64,000 nucleotides of DNA from Ochrobactrum teleogrylli (GCF_006376685.1 NZ_VEWL01000010.1:62001-126000), one strand, 5' to 3'. Counted from the stretch's first letter, positions 1-10,072 are shown. The notes: generated by a model from the sequence alone, not told the origin. A program made the numbers and translations.

Positions 1-1374
<1,374 letters not shown>

Positions 1375-1386
1375 TCGAACCTGCCG

Positions 1387-1508
1387 ATATGTCGACGAGG
1401 ATGGTCTGCAAATGGCAATTTGCTACGCTTCCGGTGCTCACGTACATTGAGTACGCTGCGCTCCGGGTCTCGGAAATCACCATTTTCGCCTCATCCTGGC
1501 CCACATAT
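1387..1508. repeat. Dispersed ~120-bp palindromic element, copy A
   Basis: The outer arms ATATGT (1387-1392) and ACATAT (1503-1508), with GAGGATG/CATCCT inside, bracket a conserved core containing GGTGCTCACGTAC and GTACGCTGCGCTCCGG. The same core occurs at 5958-6083 and 43755-43876. The element lies 12 bp after the stop of the ABC-F gene and could fold into a long imperfect hairpin. It resembles the Bru-RS class of palindromic repeats known from Brucella; that family assignment is inference. Confidence 0.75.
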
Positions 1509-1528
1509 ATTCCAACTGGATAGGACTT

Positions 1529-2476
1529 TTAAGCGCTTGCCTTGTTGAGCAGGGCCAGATCGGTTTTGCCGAGCTTCAGCTCGGCGGCGCTGATCAGTTC
1601 TCCTAATTGGGTCAGGCGCGTGGCGCTGGCAATCGGCGCAGTGATCGACGGGTGAGCAACCAGCCAGGCGATGGCCACCTGCGCCTGCGTGGCGTCGACA
1701 CTGCGGGCCACCTGGTCCAGCGCGGCGATGATCCGCGAGCCGCGATCCGTCAGATATTTCTCAACCGATTTGCCGCGAGCGCTCTGGCCAAGATCGTCGG
1801 CAGAGCGGTATTTGCCGGTCAGGAAACCGGCGGCCAGCGCGTAATAGGGAATGACGCCAATTTCATTGTCGCGGCATATGGCTTCCAGCCCATCCTCGAA
1901 CCCCGACCGGTCATAAAGATTATAGAGCGGCTGCAAGGTTTCGTAGCGCGGCAGGTTGTGCTGTTTTGCAACGTCCAGCGCTTCCGTCAGCCGCTCCGGC
2001 GTCAGGTTGGACGCGCCGATGGCGCGCACTTTGCCCGCATCAATCAGCTCTTTATAAGTTCCGAGCGTATCCTCGAACGGTGTTTCAGGATCGTCCCAAT
2101 GGGACTGGTAAAGATCGATATAGTCGGTCTGCAGCCGTTTGAGGGAGGCGTCCACGGCTTTGCGAATATAAGCGGGTGAAAGACCCTTTTCGTCGGGCCC
2201 CATTTCCGAGCCGACCTTGGTGGCGATGACGACCCTGTCGCGCAAGCCGCGGGATTTCAGCCAGTTGCCGATGATGGTTTCGGATTCGCCGCCGACATTG
2301 CCATTTGCCCAGGCGGAATAGACGTCCGCCGTATCGATGAAATTCAGGCCTGCATCGACAAAACGGTCGAGCAGCGAAAACGACGTCGCTTCATCGACCG
2401 TCCATCCAAAGACATTGCCGCCGAAACAGAGCGGCGAAACTTTCAGTTCGGTACGTCCGAGCTTCTTATATTCCAT
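1529..2476 (-). CDS. Aldo/keto reductase
   Basis: The product is 315 residues, the usual length for the AKR superfamily. It starts MEYKKLGRTELKVSPLCFGGNVFGW, typical of the YajO/YccK-like branch. The catalytic tetrad can be followed: Asp and Tyr in FIDTADVYSAW (about residues 46-56), Lys in VVIATKVG (about 84) and His in YQSHWDD. The NADPH-binding end is partly visible as GVIPYYALAAGFLTGKY and the later SATRLTQLGEL stretch. Members reduce aldehydes and ketones with NADPH in the cytosol; the true substrate cannot be read from sequence. The gene is single, preceded by a GGGATTGG-type SD, and convergent with the ABC-F gene across repeat copy A. Confidence 0.9.
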   Translation of the reverse strand: MEYKKLGRTELKVSPLCFGGNVFGWTVDEATSFSLLDRFVDAGLNFIDTADVYSAWANGNVGGESETIIGNWLKSRGLRDRVVIATKVGSEMGPDEKGLSPAYIRKAVDASLKRLQTDYIDLYQSHWDDPETPFEDTLGTYKELIDAGKVRAIGASNLTPERLTEALDVAKQHNLPRYETLQPLYNLYDRSGFEDGLEAICRDNEIGVIPYYALAAGFLTGKYRSADDLGQSARGKSVEKYLTDRGSRIIAALDQVARSVDATQAQVAIAWLVAHPSITAPIASATRLTQLGELISAAELKLGKTDLALLNKASA

Positions 2477-2571
2477 GGACCCAATCCCCTTCCTCTGAAT
2501 GCGAATCAGGCGTGATCCGCCGGGTTCCGATTTCAGGAAGAAGGGGTAAAAGCTCCGGGTAGAGCTTTGGG

Positions 2572-2832
2572 TCAGCCCATGCCAAGCGCGTCCATATAGA
2601 GCTGGAGCATCGCTTCTTCTTCCTGACGTTCATGGTCTTCTTTTTTACGCAGACGAATAATGGTCCTCACGACCTTGCTGTCAAACCCCGAGCCCTTCAA
2701 TTCCGCGTAAACTTCCTTGATATCGTCGGCGATGGTCTTTTTTTCTTCCTCGAGGCGCTCGATGCGCTCGATGAAGGCACGCAACTGGCCGACGGCAATG
2801 GTTTGGGCTTCGCTGGTAATGTCGTCGCTCAC
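2572..2832 (-). CDS. gapR: GapR-like DNA-binding protein (DUF2312)
   Basis: An 86-residue protein starting at GTG (2830-2832), reading [20 protein letters not shown] and ending in LYMDALGMG. The frame is open further upstream to 2907, but those 25 residues do not look like the family, whose members begin at this point. It is a highly charged, nearly all-helical protein with a heptad-like segment [23 protein letters not shown] and a basic stretch [15 protein letters not shown]2312 proteins are GapR, a nucleoid protein that in Caulobacter binds overtwisted AT-rich DNA ahead of forks and polymerases and stimulates gyrase and topo IV. The gene stands alone between the aldo/keto reductase and the formylglutamate hydrolase, all on the minus strand. 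Confidence 0.88.
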   Translation of the reverse strand: MSDDITSEAQTIAVGQLRAFIERIERLEEEKKTIADDIKEVYAELKGSGFDSKVVRTIIRLRKKEDHERQEEEAMLQLYMDALGMG

Positions 2833-3016
2833 GCGGCTTCTCCAATTCTTGTCTTGATGGGTGCGAACGGCGCGGAGGCACGATTTCGCATGTCTGAAAT
2901 TCTGCACCGGTTTTCCCGCGAGTCGCGGGCAAAATTAAGAGCCTTTTCGATGCCCGGCACGATTTATGGGGCCAAACCTTGTGGAAGAGTGTGGAACACT
3001 GTGGAAAAGCGGTGGT

Positions 3017-3868
3017 TCACGCCACCGTGCCGGTGCGCGAGCCGAAATGCCGGACCTCGTGCATGCCGTCGAGCGTGTTGATCTGCCGCAGCATCGGAGC
3101 AAGCCGTTCCGCCCATTCCACCGCTCCGGCCTCGTCTGCGATCAGATCCTGCCGCACCTCGATCAGCACATGGGCAAAGCCCTTGGCTGTGGCGTGGCGA
3201 TACATGGCGTCGTTGCGCAATGCGCCGTCATAGGGCTCGTTGTCGCCGACCACCAGACCGGGCTCGGCGCGCAACAGCGACAGAAGCGGCGCGACGGCGC
3301 GGTCGTCCTTGTCCCACAGTAGGCCGATCTGCCAGGGGCGGGCCCTGTCTTTCCAGCGCGGTGTGAATGAATGGATGGAGACGATGAAAGGCGCATGTCC
3401 GCTTTCGCGTTCCACGCGGGCACTCATTTCCGTCACAGCCTCATGATAGGGACGGTAAAAACGGGTCAGCCGATCTTCCCGCTCACCCGCCGACATCGGA
3501 TAATTGCCGGAAATAACCGCGCCATCCGATAGCTGCATGATGAGCGTCGGGTCATCCTCGCCGCGATTGGGATCGATCAGCAGACGGGAAAAGCCGCCAA
3601 GCACTGCGGGCGCCTGAAGGCGGCCAGCCAATGCCCGCGTCAGGGCTTCGACACCGATGTCATAAGCGATATGACGGTCGAATTCGCTTTCTTCCAGACC
3701 CAAACTACCGTATTCGGCAGGCACGTCGCGCCGTGCGTGGTCGGCGGTCAGAAGCAGGCCGAGGCGAAAATCGCCTTCGATCCTGTAAACGGGCGAGAAC
3801 GAAGTGGCTGACGGTTTTGCGAACGACACGGATTGAATTCCCAGGAACAATTCGGGATTGATTTTCAT
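3017..3868 (-). CDS. N-formylglutamate amidohydrolase family protein
   Basis: The 283-residue protein carries the FGase fold signatures: a metal-site segment LLLTADHARRDVPAEYG near residue 40, LIDPNRGEDDPTLI near 110, and FIVSIHSFTPRW near 165. The family hydrolyses N-formyl-L-glutamate to formate and glutamate in histidine degradation, but many genomes carry several paralogues of unknown substrate. No other hut genes are near, so a histidine-catabolic role is not supported by context. The start ATG at 3866-3868 gives a short N-terminal extension before the conserved core. Nothing suggests a signal peptide, so it is probably cytosolic. Confidence 0.85.
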   Translation of the reverse strand: MKINPELFLGIQSVSFAKPSATSFSPVYRIEGDFRLGLLLTADHARRDVPAEYGSLGLEESEFDRHIAYDIGVEALTRALAGRLQAPAVLGGFSRLLIDPNRGEDDPTLIMQLSDGAVISGNYPMSAGEREDRLTRFYRPYHEAVTEMSARVERESGHAPFIVSIHSFTPRWKDRARPWQIGLLWDKDDRAVAPLLSLLRAEPGLVVGDNEPYDGALRNDAMYRHATAKGFAHVLIEVRQDLIADEAGAVEWAERLAPMLRQINTLDGMHEVRHFGSRTGTVA

Positions 3869-4056
3869 CGGGCGCGGGAAGCTGTTTCAGGTCTGTCATG
3901 AGAAAGCCGGGATTGCAACGATCATTCTTTCGTCATGTGCTTTCTTCTCGGCGGGACTGCGTTGACATCACCGGCGAAACTGCCGAAAAGAGAGCGACCG
4001 AAATGGGATTTCCAGACGTGAAACAAAAGCGATTGCGGGCTGAAGGGGTTCGGCGG

Positions 4057-4518
4057 ATGCGACTTCCACACTTCCTGGCTGTATTTTCCGCCGTGTTGCT
4101 TGGTGCGCTCGGCATGACCTCTGTGGAGGCGCGGGCCGATTTCCGCGTCTGTAATTCGACGCAGAATCTTGTCGGCGTCTCCATCGGTTACCGGGCCAAG
4201 ACCGGCTGGGTAACAGAAGGCTGGTGGCATATCGAAGGCTCGACCTGCAAGACGCTGATCGAAGGCCCGCTGACGTCGCGCTATTATTATCTCTATGCCG
4301 AGGATGCCCAGGGCGACGGCCGCTGGCAGGGCAATGTGAACATGTGCGTCGCGGAAAAGGAATTCCGCATCTCGGGCGTGCAGGATTGCTACGCGCGCGG
4401 CTTCCAGCGCAACGGCTTCCAGGAATATGATACCGGGGAACAGTCGAGCTGGATGGTTCAGCTTGCAGACGAAACACCGCCGGAAACCCCCACTGTTACA
4501 GGAACGAATAGTCAATGA
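4057..4518 (+). CDS. DUF1036 exported protein
   Basis: With the ATG at 4057 (SD GAAGGGG 6-7 bases upstream) the product is 153 residues and begins with a clear signal peptide, MRLPHFLAVFSAVLLGALG...VEARA, cleaved before DFRVCNST. In-frame ATGs at 4003 and 3898 are possible but would bury the signal. The mature part matches DUF1036: FRVCNSTQNLVGVSIGYRAK, GWWHIEGSTCKTLIEG, YYYLYAEDAQG. Its conserved cysteines suggest a periplasmic disulfide-bonded domain of unknown function. The last codons overlap the start of pyk (ATG at 4515, TGA at 4516-4518), so the two are probably translationally coupled; this gene/pyk pairing is unusual functionally because one product is exported and the other a glycolytic enzyme. 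Confidence 0.8.
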   Translation: MRLPHFLAVFSAVLLGALGMTSVEARADFRVCNSTQNLVGVSIGYRAKTGWVTEGWWHIEGSTCKTLIEGPLTSRYYYLYAEDAQGDGRWQGNVNMCVAEKEFRISGVQDCYARGFQRNGFQEYDTGEQSSWMVQLADETPPETPTVTGTNSQ

Positions 4519-5951
4519 AGCGCAACCGCAAGGTCAAGATTCTCGCAACGCTGGGTCCGGCGTCTGGCGAGGAAGCCGTCATCCGCAAGCTCTTTGAAGC
4601 CGGTGCCGATGTTTTCCGCATCAATATGAGCCATGCCGACCATGACCTGATGCGCACCCTCGTGAAGCGCATCCGCAATGTGGAAAAGGCCATTGGCCGC
4701 CCGATCGGCATTCTCGCCGACCTTCAGGGGCCAAAGCTGCGCGTCGGCAAATTCAAGGACGGAAAGGTCGATCTCGTTCCCGGCCAGACCTTCACGCTCG
4801 ACAATAACGAAGCGCCCGGCGACGAAACCCGCGTCTTTCTCCCGCATCCAGAAATTCTGGAAGCGGTCGAGCCGGGCCACCGCCTGCTCATCGATGACGG
4901 CAAGCTGCATCTCGTGGCCGAAGCCACCGATGGCAAGTCCATCCGCTGTAAGGTCGTTTCCGGCACCCGCATCTCCGACCGCAAGGGCGTCAGCCTGCCG
5001 GACACCACGCTCGGTGTCGGCGCACTGACCGAAAAGGACCGCAAGGACCTTGATGCCGTGTTGAAGGAAGAAATCGACTGGGTTGCGCTGTCCTTTATCC
5101 AGCGCCCGGAAGATCTGGCCGAAGTGCGCAAGGTTTCGCGCGGCAAGGTCGGCATCATGTCGAAGATCGAAAAGCCGCAGGCGGTAACACGCCTTGACGA
5201 GATCATCGAGCTTTCCGATGCCCTGATGGTCGCCCGAGGCGATCTCGGTGTGGAAATGCCGCTTGAAAGCGTTCCGGGCATTCAAAAGCAGATCACCCGC
5301 CGCGCGCGCCGTGCCGGCAAGCCGGTTGTGGTGGCCACGCAGATGCTCGAATCCATGATCACCGCGCCGGTGCCAACGCGCGCCGAAGTGTCGGACGTTG
5401 CAACGGCTGTGTTCGAAGGTGCGGACGCCATCATGCTTTCGGCTGAATCCGCATCGGGCCAATATCCGGTCGAAGCGGTCGCCACGATGAACCGCATTGC
5501 CGAACAGGTTGAGCAGGAACAGACCTATTCGACCATCATCGATGCGCAGCGTGCAGCACCTGAACCGACCGGTGCCGATGCGATTTCGCTTGCGGCCCGC
5601 CAGATTGCCGAAACGCTGAAGCTCTCGGCAATCGTGACCTATACGGCTTCCGGCACTACCGGCCTGCGTGCCGCCCGTGAACGTCCGCGCACGCCGATCA
5701 TCGCGCTGTCGCCGGTCGTCGACACCGCCCGCAAGCTGTCGCTCGTCTGGGGCCTGCATTGCGTCGTAACCGCCGATGCCCACGATCTGGAAGATATGGT
5801 CGATCACGCTTGCCAGATCGTCTTCGAAGAAGACTTCGGTAAAGCCGGTTCGCGCATCATCATCACCGCCGGTGTGCCTTTCGGTACGCCGGGTGCGACC
5901 AACATGCTCCGCATCGCCTATATAGGCGCCGACGGAAAGTCCGGCGTCTAA
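4515..5951 (+). CDS. pyk: Pyruvate kinase
   Basis: The 478-residue enzyme makes pyruvate and ATP from phosphoenolpyruvate and ADP, the last step of glycolysis. Visible elements are RKVKILATLGPASG at the N terminus, the substrate loop INMSHADHD, ILADLQGPKLRVGKF, the catalytic/metal segment IMSKIEKPQAVTRLDEI, and the family signature MVARGDLGVEMP. The C-terminal allosteric domain contains YTASGTTGLRAARERP. Length and order match type I/II bacterial enzymes. Translation is probably coupled to the upstream DUF1036 gene through the ATGA overlap. It is followed by palindromic repeat copy B and a strong terminator. Confidence 0.97.
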   Translation: MKRNRKVKILATLGPASGEEAVIRKLFEAGADVFRINMSHADHDLMRTLVKRIRNVEKAIGRPIGILADLQGPKLRVGKFKDGKVDLVPGQTFTLDNNEAPGDETRVFLPHPEILEAVEPGHRLLIDDGKLHLVAEATDGKSIRCKVVSGTRISDRKGVSLPDTTLGVGALTEKDRKDLDAVLKEEIDWVALSFIQRPEDLAEVRKVSRGKVGIMSKIEKPQAVTRLDEIIELSDALMVARGDLGVEMPLESVPGIQKQITRRARRAGKPVVVATQMLESMITAPVPTRAEVSDVATAVFEGADAIMLSAESASGQYPVEAVATMNRIAEQVEQEQTYSTIIDAQRAAPEPTGADAISLAARQIAETLKLSAIVTYTASGTTGLRAARERPRTPIIALSPVVDTARKLSLVWGLHCVVTADAHDLEDMVDHACQIVFEEDFGKAGSRIIITAGVPFGTPGATNMLRIAYIGADGKSGV

Positions 5952-5957
5952 ACTGGC

Positions 5958-6083
5958 GATATTCGGGCTCTGGTGGCCTGCAAATGGCACGTCTTTGAGC
6001 TTCTGGTGCTCACGTACTTTATGTACGCTCCGCTCCGGGTCTCAAAGCCCCACCATTTTCGGCACACCATCATCCCGAATCTC
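5958..6083. repeat. Dispersed ~120-bp palindromic element, copy B
   Basis: Outer arms GATATTCGGG (5958-5967) and CCCGAATCTC (6074-6083) enclose the same core as copies A and C (GGTGCTCACGTAC ... GTACGCTCCGCTCCGGGTCTC ... CACCATTTTCG). It begins 6 bp after the pyk stop codon. Confidence 0.78.
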
Positions 6084-6114
6084 ATCCAGTTTCGGTGCTC
6101 TTGCGTATAAGTAA

Positions 6115-6147
6115 AAAACGCGCTCCATCCGGGGCGCGTTTTGTTTT
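6115..6147. terminator. Bidirectional intrinsic terminator, pyk / TPR gene
   Basis: Arms AAAACGCGC (6115-6123) and GCGCGTTTT (6134-6142) with T-rich tails on both sides, placed between the convergent pyk and TPR genes. Confidence 0.85.
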
Positions 6148-6198
6148 ATGGGATAGGTCTGTTTGCAGACCGGCATCACAAAGAATGCAACTGTAGTG

Positions 6199-6909
6199 TT
6201 AGGTGCGCGTGTCGGCCAGCTCATCGGCTAGATCGCTGAAATTCTTCTGGGCGTCCCGCATCATCGGATAGACAATCAGCGCCTGCTCATAAGCCTTCAT
6301 GGCCTGCTCCTTCAGGCCGCGAACGCGCAGAATGGCCGCCATGCCCGTCAGGGCGCCATAATGGCGCGGCTCCAGCTCCAGCGTACGATTGATGTCGTAC
6401 ATGGCGTGAGCATAATCTTTTTGCAGGAAATAAACCGTCGCGCGGCGGTTCCATGCTTCCGCATAATCCGGATTGAGAGCGATGGCTTCGTTCAGGAAAT
6501 CGAGCGCTGACGTATAGCGATGTTCCAGCATGGCGGCGTTCGCCCATTGGACCAGAAGGTCGATGGTGGCGCTGCCGGATTGCGACCAGAGCGTATTGAT
6601 CTGTGATGCGATGCGTCGTGCCTTGGCTTCGTCCGTTGTTTTGCGAAGCTCGGCAAACAGCTTGTCGAGACGCTCTTCCGGCGTCTGGGGCGCTGCCGCT
6701 TTGGCGGGGGCTGTTTGCGAGGAGGAGGGCTTCTGCTCGCTGTCTGCGCCGATCTGTACAGGCGTGAGCGGAGCAGTCAGCTGGGCGTTCAACGGCGCCT
6801 TATCGGGTGCCATCTCGGCGCGTGCGCCGTGAATGGTCAAAGTCGCCGCGCTGAATGCGGCAACCGTCGCAAAAATCTTCAGACATGCAAAAACGTTCCG
6901 CATATGCAT
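6199..6909 (-). CDS. Exported TPR-repeat protein
   Basis: A 236-residue protein with an N-terminal signal peptide (MRNVFACLKIFATVAAFSAATL..HGARA) followed by an alanine/proline-rich linker and then TPR helices. The repeats include ALDFLNEAIALNPDYAEAWNRRATVYF, YAHAMYDINRTLELEPRHYGALTGMAAI and QAMKAYEQALIVYP, each with the A-x-x-Y/F spacing of TPR motifs. It is likely periplasmic and used for protein-protein contact; no enzyme motif is present. Either of two ATGs (6907-6909 or 6901-6903) may be used. It is convergent with pyk and shares the terminator at 6115-6147. Confidence 0.82.
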   Translation of the reverse strand: MHMRNVFACLKIFATVAAFSAATLTIHGARAEMAPDKAPLNAQLTAPLTPVQIGADSEQKPSSSQTAPAKAAAPQTPEERLDKLFAELRKTTDEAKARRIASQINTLWSQSGSATIDLLVQWANAAMLEHRYTSALDFLNEAIALNPDYAEAWNRRATVYFLQKDYAHAMYDINRTLELEPRHYGALTGMAAILRVRGLKEQAMKAYEQALIVYPMMRDAQKNFSDLADELADTRT

Positions 6910-6958
6910 AGATTTCCCTATGCACGGCGGAACGTCAAATGCAAAATCAAAAATAAGA

Positions 6959-7084
6959 TTAGCCCTGACGAGCCTTGTAGCGCGGAGCAGTCTTATTGAT
7001 GATGTAAACGCGGCCCTTGCGGCGGACCAACTGGCAGTCGCGATGACGGCCCTTAAGCGCTTTAAGCGAGTTCTTGATCTTCAT
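6959..7084 (-). CDS. rpmJ: 50S ribosomal protein L36, zinc-free (YkgO-like) type
   Basis: The 41-residue product starts [17 protein letters not shown] and ends [16 protein letters not shown]. It is recognisable as bL36 by length, basic charge and the [11 protein letters not shown] core. The standard zinc-binding form has a Cys/His cluster (C-x2-C ... C ... H); here only one cysteine is left and the others are replaced, which places it in the 'C-minus' group. The open frame extends upstream to 7210, but the family begins at ATG 7082-7084. This gene is not in a ribosomal protein operon. In many bacteria C-minus paralogues are induced by zinc limitation; here L31 (33025-33246) is also cysteine-free. 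Confidence 0.93.
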
Positions 7085-7289
7085 GTCAATCACCGGTCTG
7101 GTTGGCCCATCGACATGAACACGCCGCCGGGCTTCATAAAAACAGCGCCCAAGGCGCCAATTGATTACAGACACGGTATATGTGCCTGAAGGGTTGGCCG
7201 AAATACACAAGGTTTCGGGTAAATGTCAACTCCTGCGCGGCAGATTCACGGGCGGGAGCCTGAAAATCTTGTCGCAGCGGGCAGAGTCA

Positions 7290-7312
7290 TCGGGAATCGT
7301 CCAGATTCCCGA
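7290..7312 (-). terminator. Hairpin after purK
   Basis: Perfect 8-bp arms TCGGGAAT (7290-7297) and ATTCCCGA (7305-7312) directly after the purK stop. There is no good U-tract on the minus strand, so this may be a 3' protective hairpin rather than a terminator. Confidence 0.45.
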
Positions 7313-7318
7313 CAAAGC

Positions 7319-8407
7319 CTAGCGCGCGCGGGGCTTGATATGGGTCACATGGCCCATTTTCCGGCCTTCGCGAGCTTCCTTTTTGCCATAGAGATGCAGC
7401 ACGGCATTGGGTTCCGATAGAATCGCTGGCACGCGATCAATATCGTTGCCGATCAGGTTTTCCATCACGCAATCGGAATGCCGGTCCGTATTGCCAAGCG
7501 ACAGCCCGGCAACGGCGCGGATATGCTGTTCAAACTGCGAGATCGCGCAGGCGGCTTCCGTCCAGTGGCCGGAATTGTGCACACGTGGCGCAAATTCATT
7601 GGCGAGCAGCGAACCGTCCTTGAGAACGAAGAATTCGAGCCCCAGAACGCCGACATAATCCAGCGCATGTAAAAGCTTCTCTGCCGCTTGCCGCGCAGCA
7701 TCCGCCGTCTGTGCGGAAATGCGGGCAGGAACGGTCGATGTCGAGAGAATGCCATCCTTATGGACGTTTTCGGCGATGTCGAAAATGGCAACATTGCCGC
7801 TGCGGTCGCGCGCGGCGATGACCGAGACTTCACGATCGAAATCGACAAACCCTTCCAGGATCGCCGGGGCCTTCTTGATGGCGGTCAGCGCGTCATGGGC
7901 AGCTGTTTCGTCCAGCGAAGTCAGGCGCACCTGTCCCTTGCCGTCATAGCCGAGGCGGCGGGTTTTCAGGATACCGCGTTCGCCAAGCGCACCAAGTGCT
8001 GCGATCAACGTTTCTTCGTCATCGACCAGACGCCAGGGGGCGGTTTCGATGCCGCTTTCATTGAGGAACTGCTTTTCGTTGAAGCGATCCTGCGAAATTT
8101 CCAGCGCCGCTGGCGGCGGCAGGACGATGGCGGTCTCGGCAAGCTTGTCTGCGGCGCTGACCGGCACGTTTTCGAATTCATAGGTAATGACGTCGGACGC
8201 TGCGGCCAGTTCGGCCAGCGCTTTCGGATCGTCATAGGCGGCGACGATCTGGCGGTTGGCAACCTGCGCCGCCGGGCAATCTGGCTGTGGCTCCAGAATG
8301 ACCGTCTGGAAGCCGAGCCGCGCTGCGGCCATGGCCAGCATGCGGCCCAATTGTCCGCCGCCGATGATGCCGATCGTTGCGCCGGATGTGAGTGCGGATT
8401 TTTCCAT
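7319..8407 (-). CDS. purK: N5-carboxyaminoimidazole ribonucleotide synthase
   Basis: A 362-residue ATP-grasp enzyme that converts AIR, bicarbonate and ATP to N5-CAIR in purine biosynthesis. The start ATG (8405-8407) gives MEKSALTSGATIGIIGGGQLGRMLAMAA, with the family's N-terminal GGGQLGRM motif. Other marks are VITYEFENVP, RLGYDGKGQVRL, ILEGFVDFDREVSVIAARD and EFAPRVHNSGHWTEAAC. The frame stays open 80 residues upstream inside purE, but that part is not conserved. The purE stop (8409-8411) and this start are separated by one base, so the two genes are transcribed together and probably translationally coupled. Confidence 0.95.
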   Translation of the reverse strand: MEKSALTSGATIGIIGGGQLGRMLAMAAARLGFQTVILEPQPDCPAAQVANRQIVAAYDDPKALAELAAASDVITYEFENVPVSAADKLAETAIVLPPPAALEISQDRFNEKQFLNESGIETAPWRLVDDEETLIAALGALGERGILKTRRLGYDGKGQVRLTSLDETAAHDALTAIKKAPAILEGFVDFDREVSVIAARDRSGNVAIFDIAENVHKDGILSTSTVPARISAQTADAARQAAEKLLHALDYVGVLGLEFFVLKDGSLLANEFAPRVHNSGHWTEAACAISQFEQHIRAVAGLSLGNTDRHSDCVMENLIGNDIDRVPAILSEPNAVLHLYGKKEAREGRKMGHVTHIKPRAR

Positions 8408-8408
8408 A

Positions 8409-8903
8409 TCAGACCTCATTGGTAGGACGTTCAGCCACGCTCTCGGTCTGGGCGCTGCGCCACTCATCCAGACGGGCGGCAAGAGCATCGTCGTGCAGCG
8501 CCAGAACGGCGGCAGCGAGCAGGGCGGCGTTGACGGCACCAGCGCGTCCAATGGCCAGCGTGCCGACGGGAATGCCAGCTGGCATCTGCACGATGGACAG
8601 GAGCGAATCCTGGCCGGAAAGAGCTTTGGACTGAACCGGCACACCAAACACCGGCAGCGGCGTCATGGCGGCGGCCATGCCGGGAAGATGTGCGGCACCG
8701 CCTGCGCCAGCGATCACAACTTTGAAGCCGTCGGCCTTCGCACCCTTTGCAAAGGCGACCAGCCGGTCGGGCGTGCGGTGCGCGGAAACGATACGGGCGT
8801 CAAAGCCGATACCGAGCGCCTCCAGCGTGTCTGCGGCATGGCGCATGGTTTCCCAATCAGACTGGCTGCCCATGATAATGGCGACGTCGGCGGTAACGCT
8901 CAT
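8409..8903 (-). CDS. purE: N5-carboxyaminoimidazole ribonucleotide mutase
   Basis: The 164-residue protein has the compact PurE fold, with [14 protein letters not shown] at the N terminus, the substrate-binding/catalytic segment [16 protein letters not shown] (conserved His) and the glycine-rich [25 protein letters not shown] loop. It converts N5-CAIR from PurK to CAIR. It is first in a purE-purK operon on the minus strand. The C-terminal ~20 residues are variable, as usual for this family. The start at 8901-8903 is preceded by an AGCAGGAAAG-type SD. Confidence 0.95.
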   Translation of the reverse strand: MSVTADVAIIMGSQSDWETMRHAADTLEALGIGFDARIVSAHRTPDRLVAFAKGAKADGFKVVIAGAGGAAHLPGMAAAMTPLPVFGVPVQSKALSGQDSLLSIVQMPAGIPVGTLAIGRAGAVNAALLAAAVLALHDDALAARLDEWRSAQTESVAERPTNEV

Positions 8904-8963
8904 TGGTCTTTCCTGCTCCGTTTCATGCTTTCGCGGATGAGATATTGTGTGGGTAAAAATGAT

Positions 8964-8986
8964 AAAGCCGGGCGGACCCCGGCTTT
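8964..8986 (-). terminator. Intrinsic terminator after DUF465 gene
   Basis: Arms AAAGCCGGG (8964-8972) and CCCGGCTTT (8978-8986); on the minus strand the hairpin is followed by TATCATTTTT. It separates the DUF465 gene from the purEK operon. Confidence 0.75.
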
Positions 8987-9006
8987 GCTTTCGATATGAG
9001 GCGCGA

Positions 9007-9210
9007 TCAGGCGATGATGTCAGGAATGACCTGATCTTCCATTTCCTGAAGCTTGTCCTTGATCGCGAGTTTTTTCTTCTTCATGCGCTGGACGCGCAAC
9101 TGGTCGCAGCCGACGGCTATCATCGCATTGATCGCCGCATCGAAATCCGCGTGCTCCTGTTTCAGACGTGCGACGGCCAACCTGATCTCGGCCTGTTCCT
9201 GATCGGACAT
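9007..9210 (-). CDS. DUF465 (YdcH-like) small protein
   Basis: A 67-residue, strongly helical protein. The core [20 protein letters not shown]... and the basic [16 protein letters not shown] stretch are the hallmarks of DUF465/YdcH, a short two-helix hairpin family with lysine-rich turn. The function is unknown; no enzyme residues are present. A second DUF465 gene lies divergently at 9578-9760, so the intergenic region 9211-9577 may carry both promoters. Confidence 0.85.
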   Translation of the reverse strand: MSDQEQAEIRLAVARLKQEHADFDAAINAMIAVGCDQLRVQRMKKKKLAIKDKLQEMEDQVIPDIIA

Positions 9211-9577
9211 GCGAACCCCATTCTGTTGAATAGTTTTACGGGCTGCGCCGAACCTCGTTCAAGGCGCTGCGCAAGCCCGTTTCGGGCGAAGCCCTTATCA
9301 CATTTTTCGCGATAGGAAAATGCTACCACGACAAATTCGACTTTGCACCAAACTCATGCCAAACTGTCATGGTTCTGTCATGGATGGCGGCTGTCGAAGG
9401 CGACAAATCAAAACCGCATGCATGGCAGCCGGGACTGCGTGTTGGCCCGGATAAACAGGAGGTGTGCCGGGCGTTCATGCAGTTAAGCAGATGGAACAAC
9501 AGCACCTGCCGCAATGGTTGATCTGGGGTCGGTCTGGCTGTTCCGTTATCGTGTGGAAATCAACCAAAGGAGAACTG
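9211..9577. other. 367-bp divergent intergenic region between two DUF465 genes
   Basis: No supported gene. It contains an 11-bp tandem direct repeat (CTGTCATGG at 9364-9372 and 9375-9383) and a GC-rich segment with short hairpins near 9270-9300. Promoters for both flanking genes are expected here, but I cannot place them with confidence. Confidence 0.6.
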
Positions 9578-9760
9578 ATGATGGCTATCGAGTCCCATCT
9601 TGCCACGCTTGAAAAGAAGCACGGCGCTCTGGAGCAGGAAATTTCCGATGCTTTGGCGTCACCGGCAATGGATGATCTTCACGTTGCGTCTCTCAAGCGC
9701 AAGAAGCTTATGCTGAAGGACCAGATAGAGAAGCTTAGATCTCAGGTAACGCGTCACTGA
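9578..9760 (+). CDS. DUF465 small protein, second copy
   Basis: A 60-residue product beginning MMAIESHLATLEKKHGALEQ at ATG 9578 (or the adjacent ATG 9581). The SD AAAGGAG at 9566-9572 decides the start; the open frame goes further up to 9464 but has no family similarity. The core LKRKKLMLKDQIEKLRSQV matches the lysine-rich helix turn of DUF465. It is about as long as the divergent copy at 9007-9210 but clearly diverged in sequence. Function unknown. Confidence 0.85.
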   Translation: MMAIESHLATLEKKHGALEQEISDALASPAMDDLHVASLKRKKLMLKDQIEKLRSQVTRH

Positions 9761-9918
9761 CGCAAACCCAAGGGGCATGGACAGGGAAGCCGCAAAGGCG
9801 CTTCAAGCCATTTCATATCGGACGTGGAACAGGTCGGCTTAAGCCGGGTGTTGCTGCGGCCTGATATAGCGATAAGCATCTCGGCCAGAACGGTCGAATG
9901 GCGGCAGCGCCTTTGAGA

Positions 9919-9961
9919 GCGCATCTTGAAAACTGAAAAGCGGTTTTCAGAAAAGACGCGC
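9919..9961. repeat. REP-like imperfect palindrome
   Basis: GCGC ... GAAAAC (9928-9933) ... GTTTTC (9943-9948) ... GCGC forms an imperfect hairpin. It has the look of the short palindromes with a GAAAAC/GTTTTC core common between genes in Rhizobiales; a similar but weaker sequence lies near 46980-47030. Confidence 0.5.
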
Positions 9962-10051
9962 GTTAAAATAAACGGTTAGAGCGCCGATGTGATGAAATCA
10001 GATCGAACCTCGCTCTCACGGCTGCACCTTGCCCGACCTGAGTTTAATATT

Positions 10052-10072
10052 GGCGGCTGTGCCACAGCCGCC
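10052..10072. repeat. Perfect 21-bp palindrome
   Basis: Arms GGCGGCTGTG (10052-10061) and CACAGCCGCC (10063-10072) around a single central base, 73 bp downstream of the MFS gene stop. Confidence 0.7.

Noticed and set aside
4512-5990. 492-codon antisense open frame opposite pyk
   Set aside because: The plus-strand pyk is complete; the antisense product matches no family.
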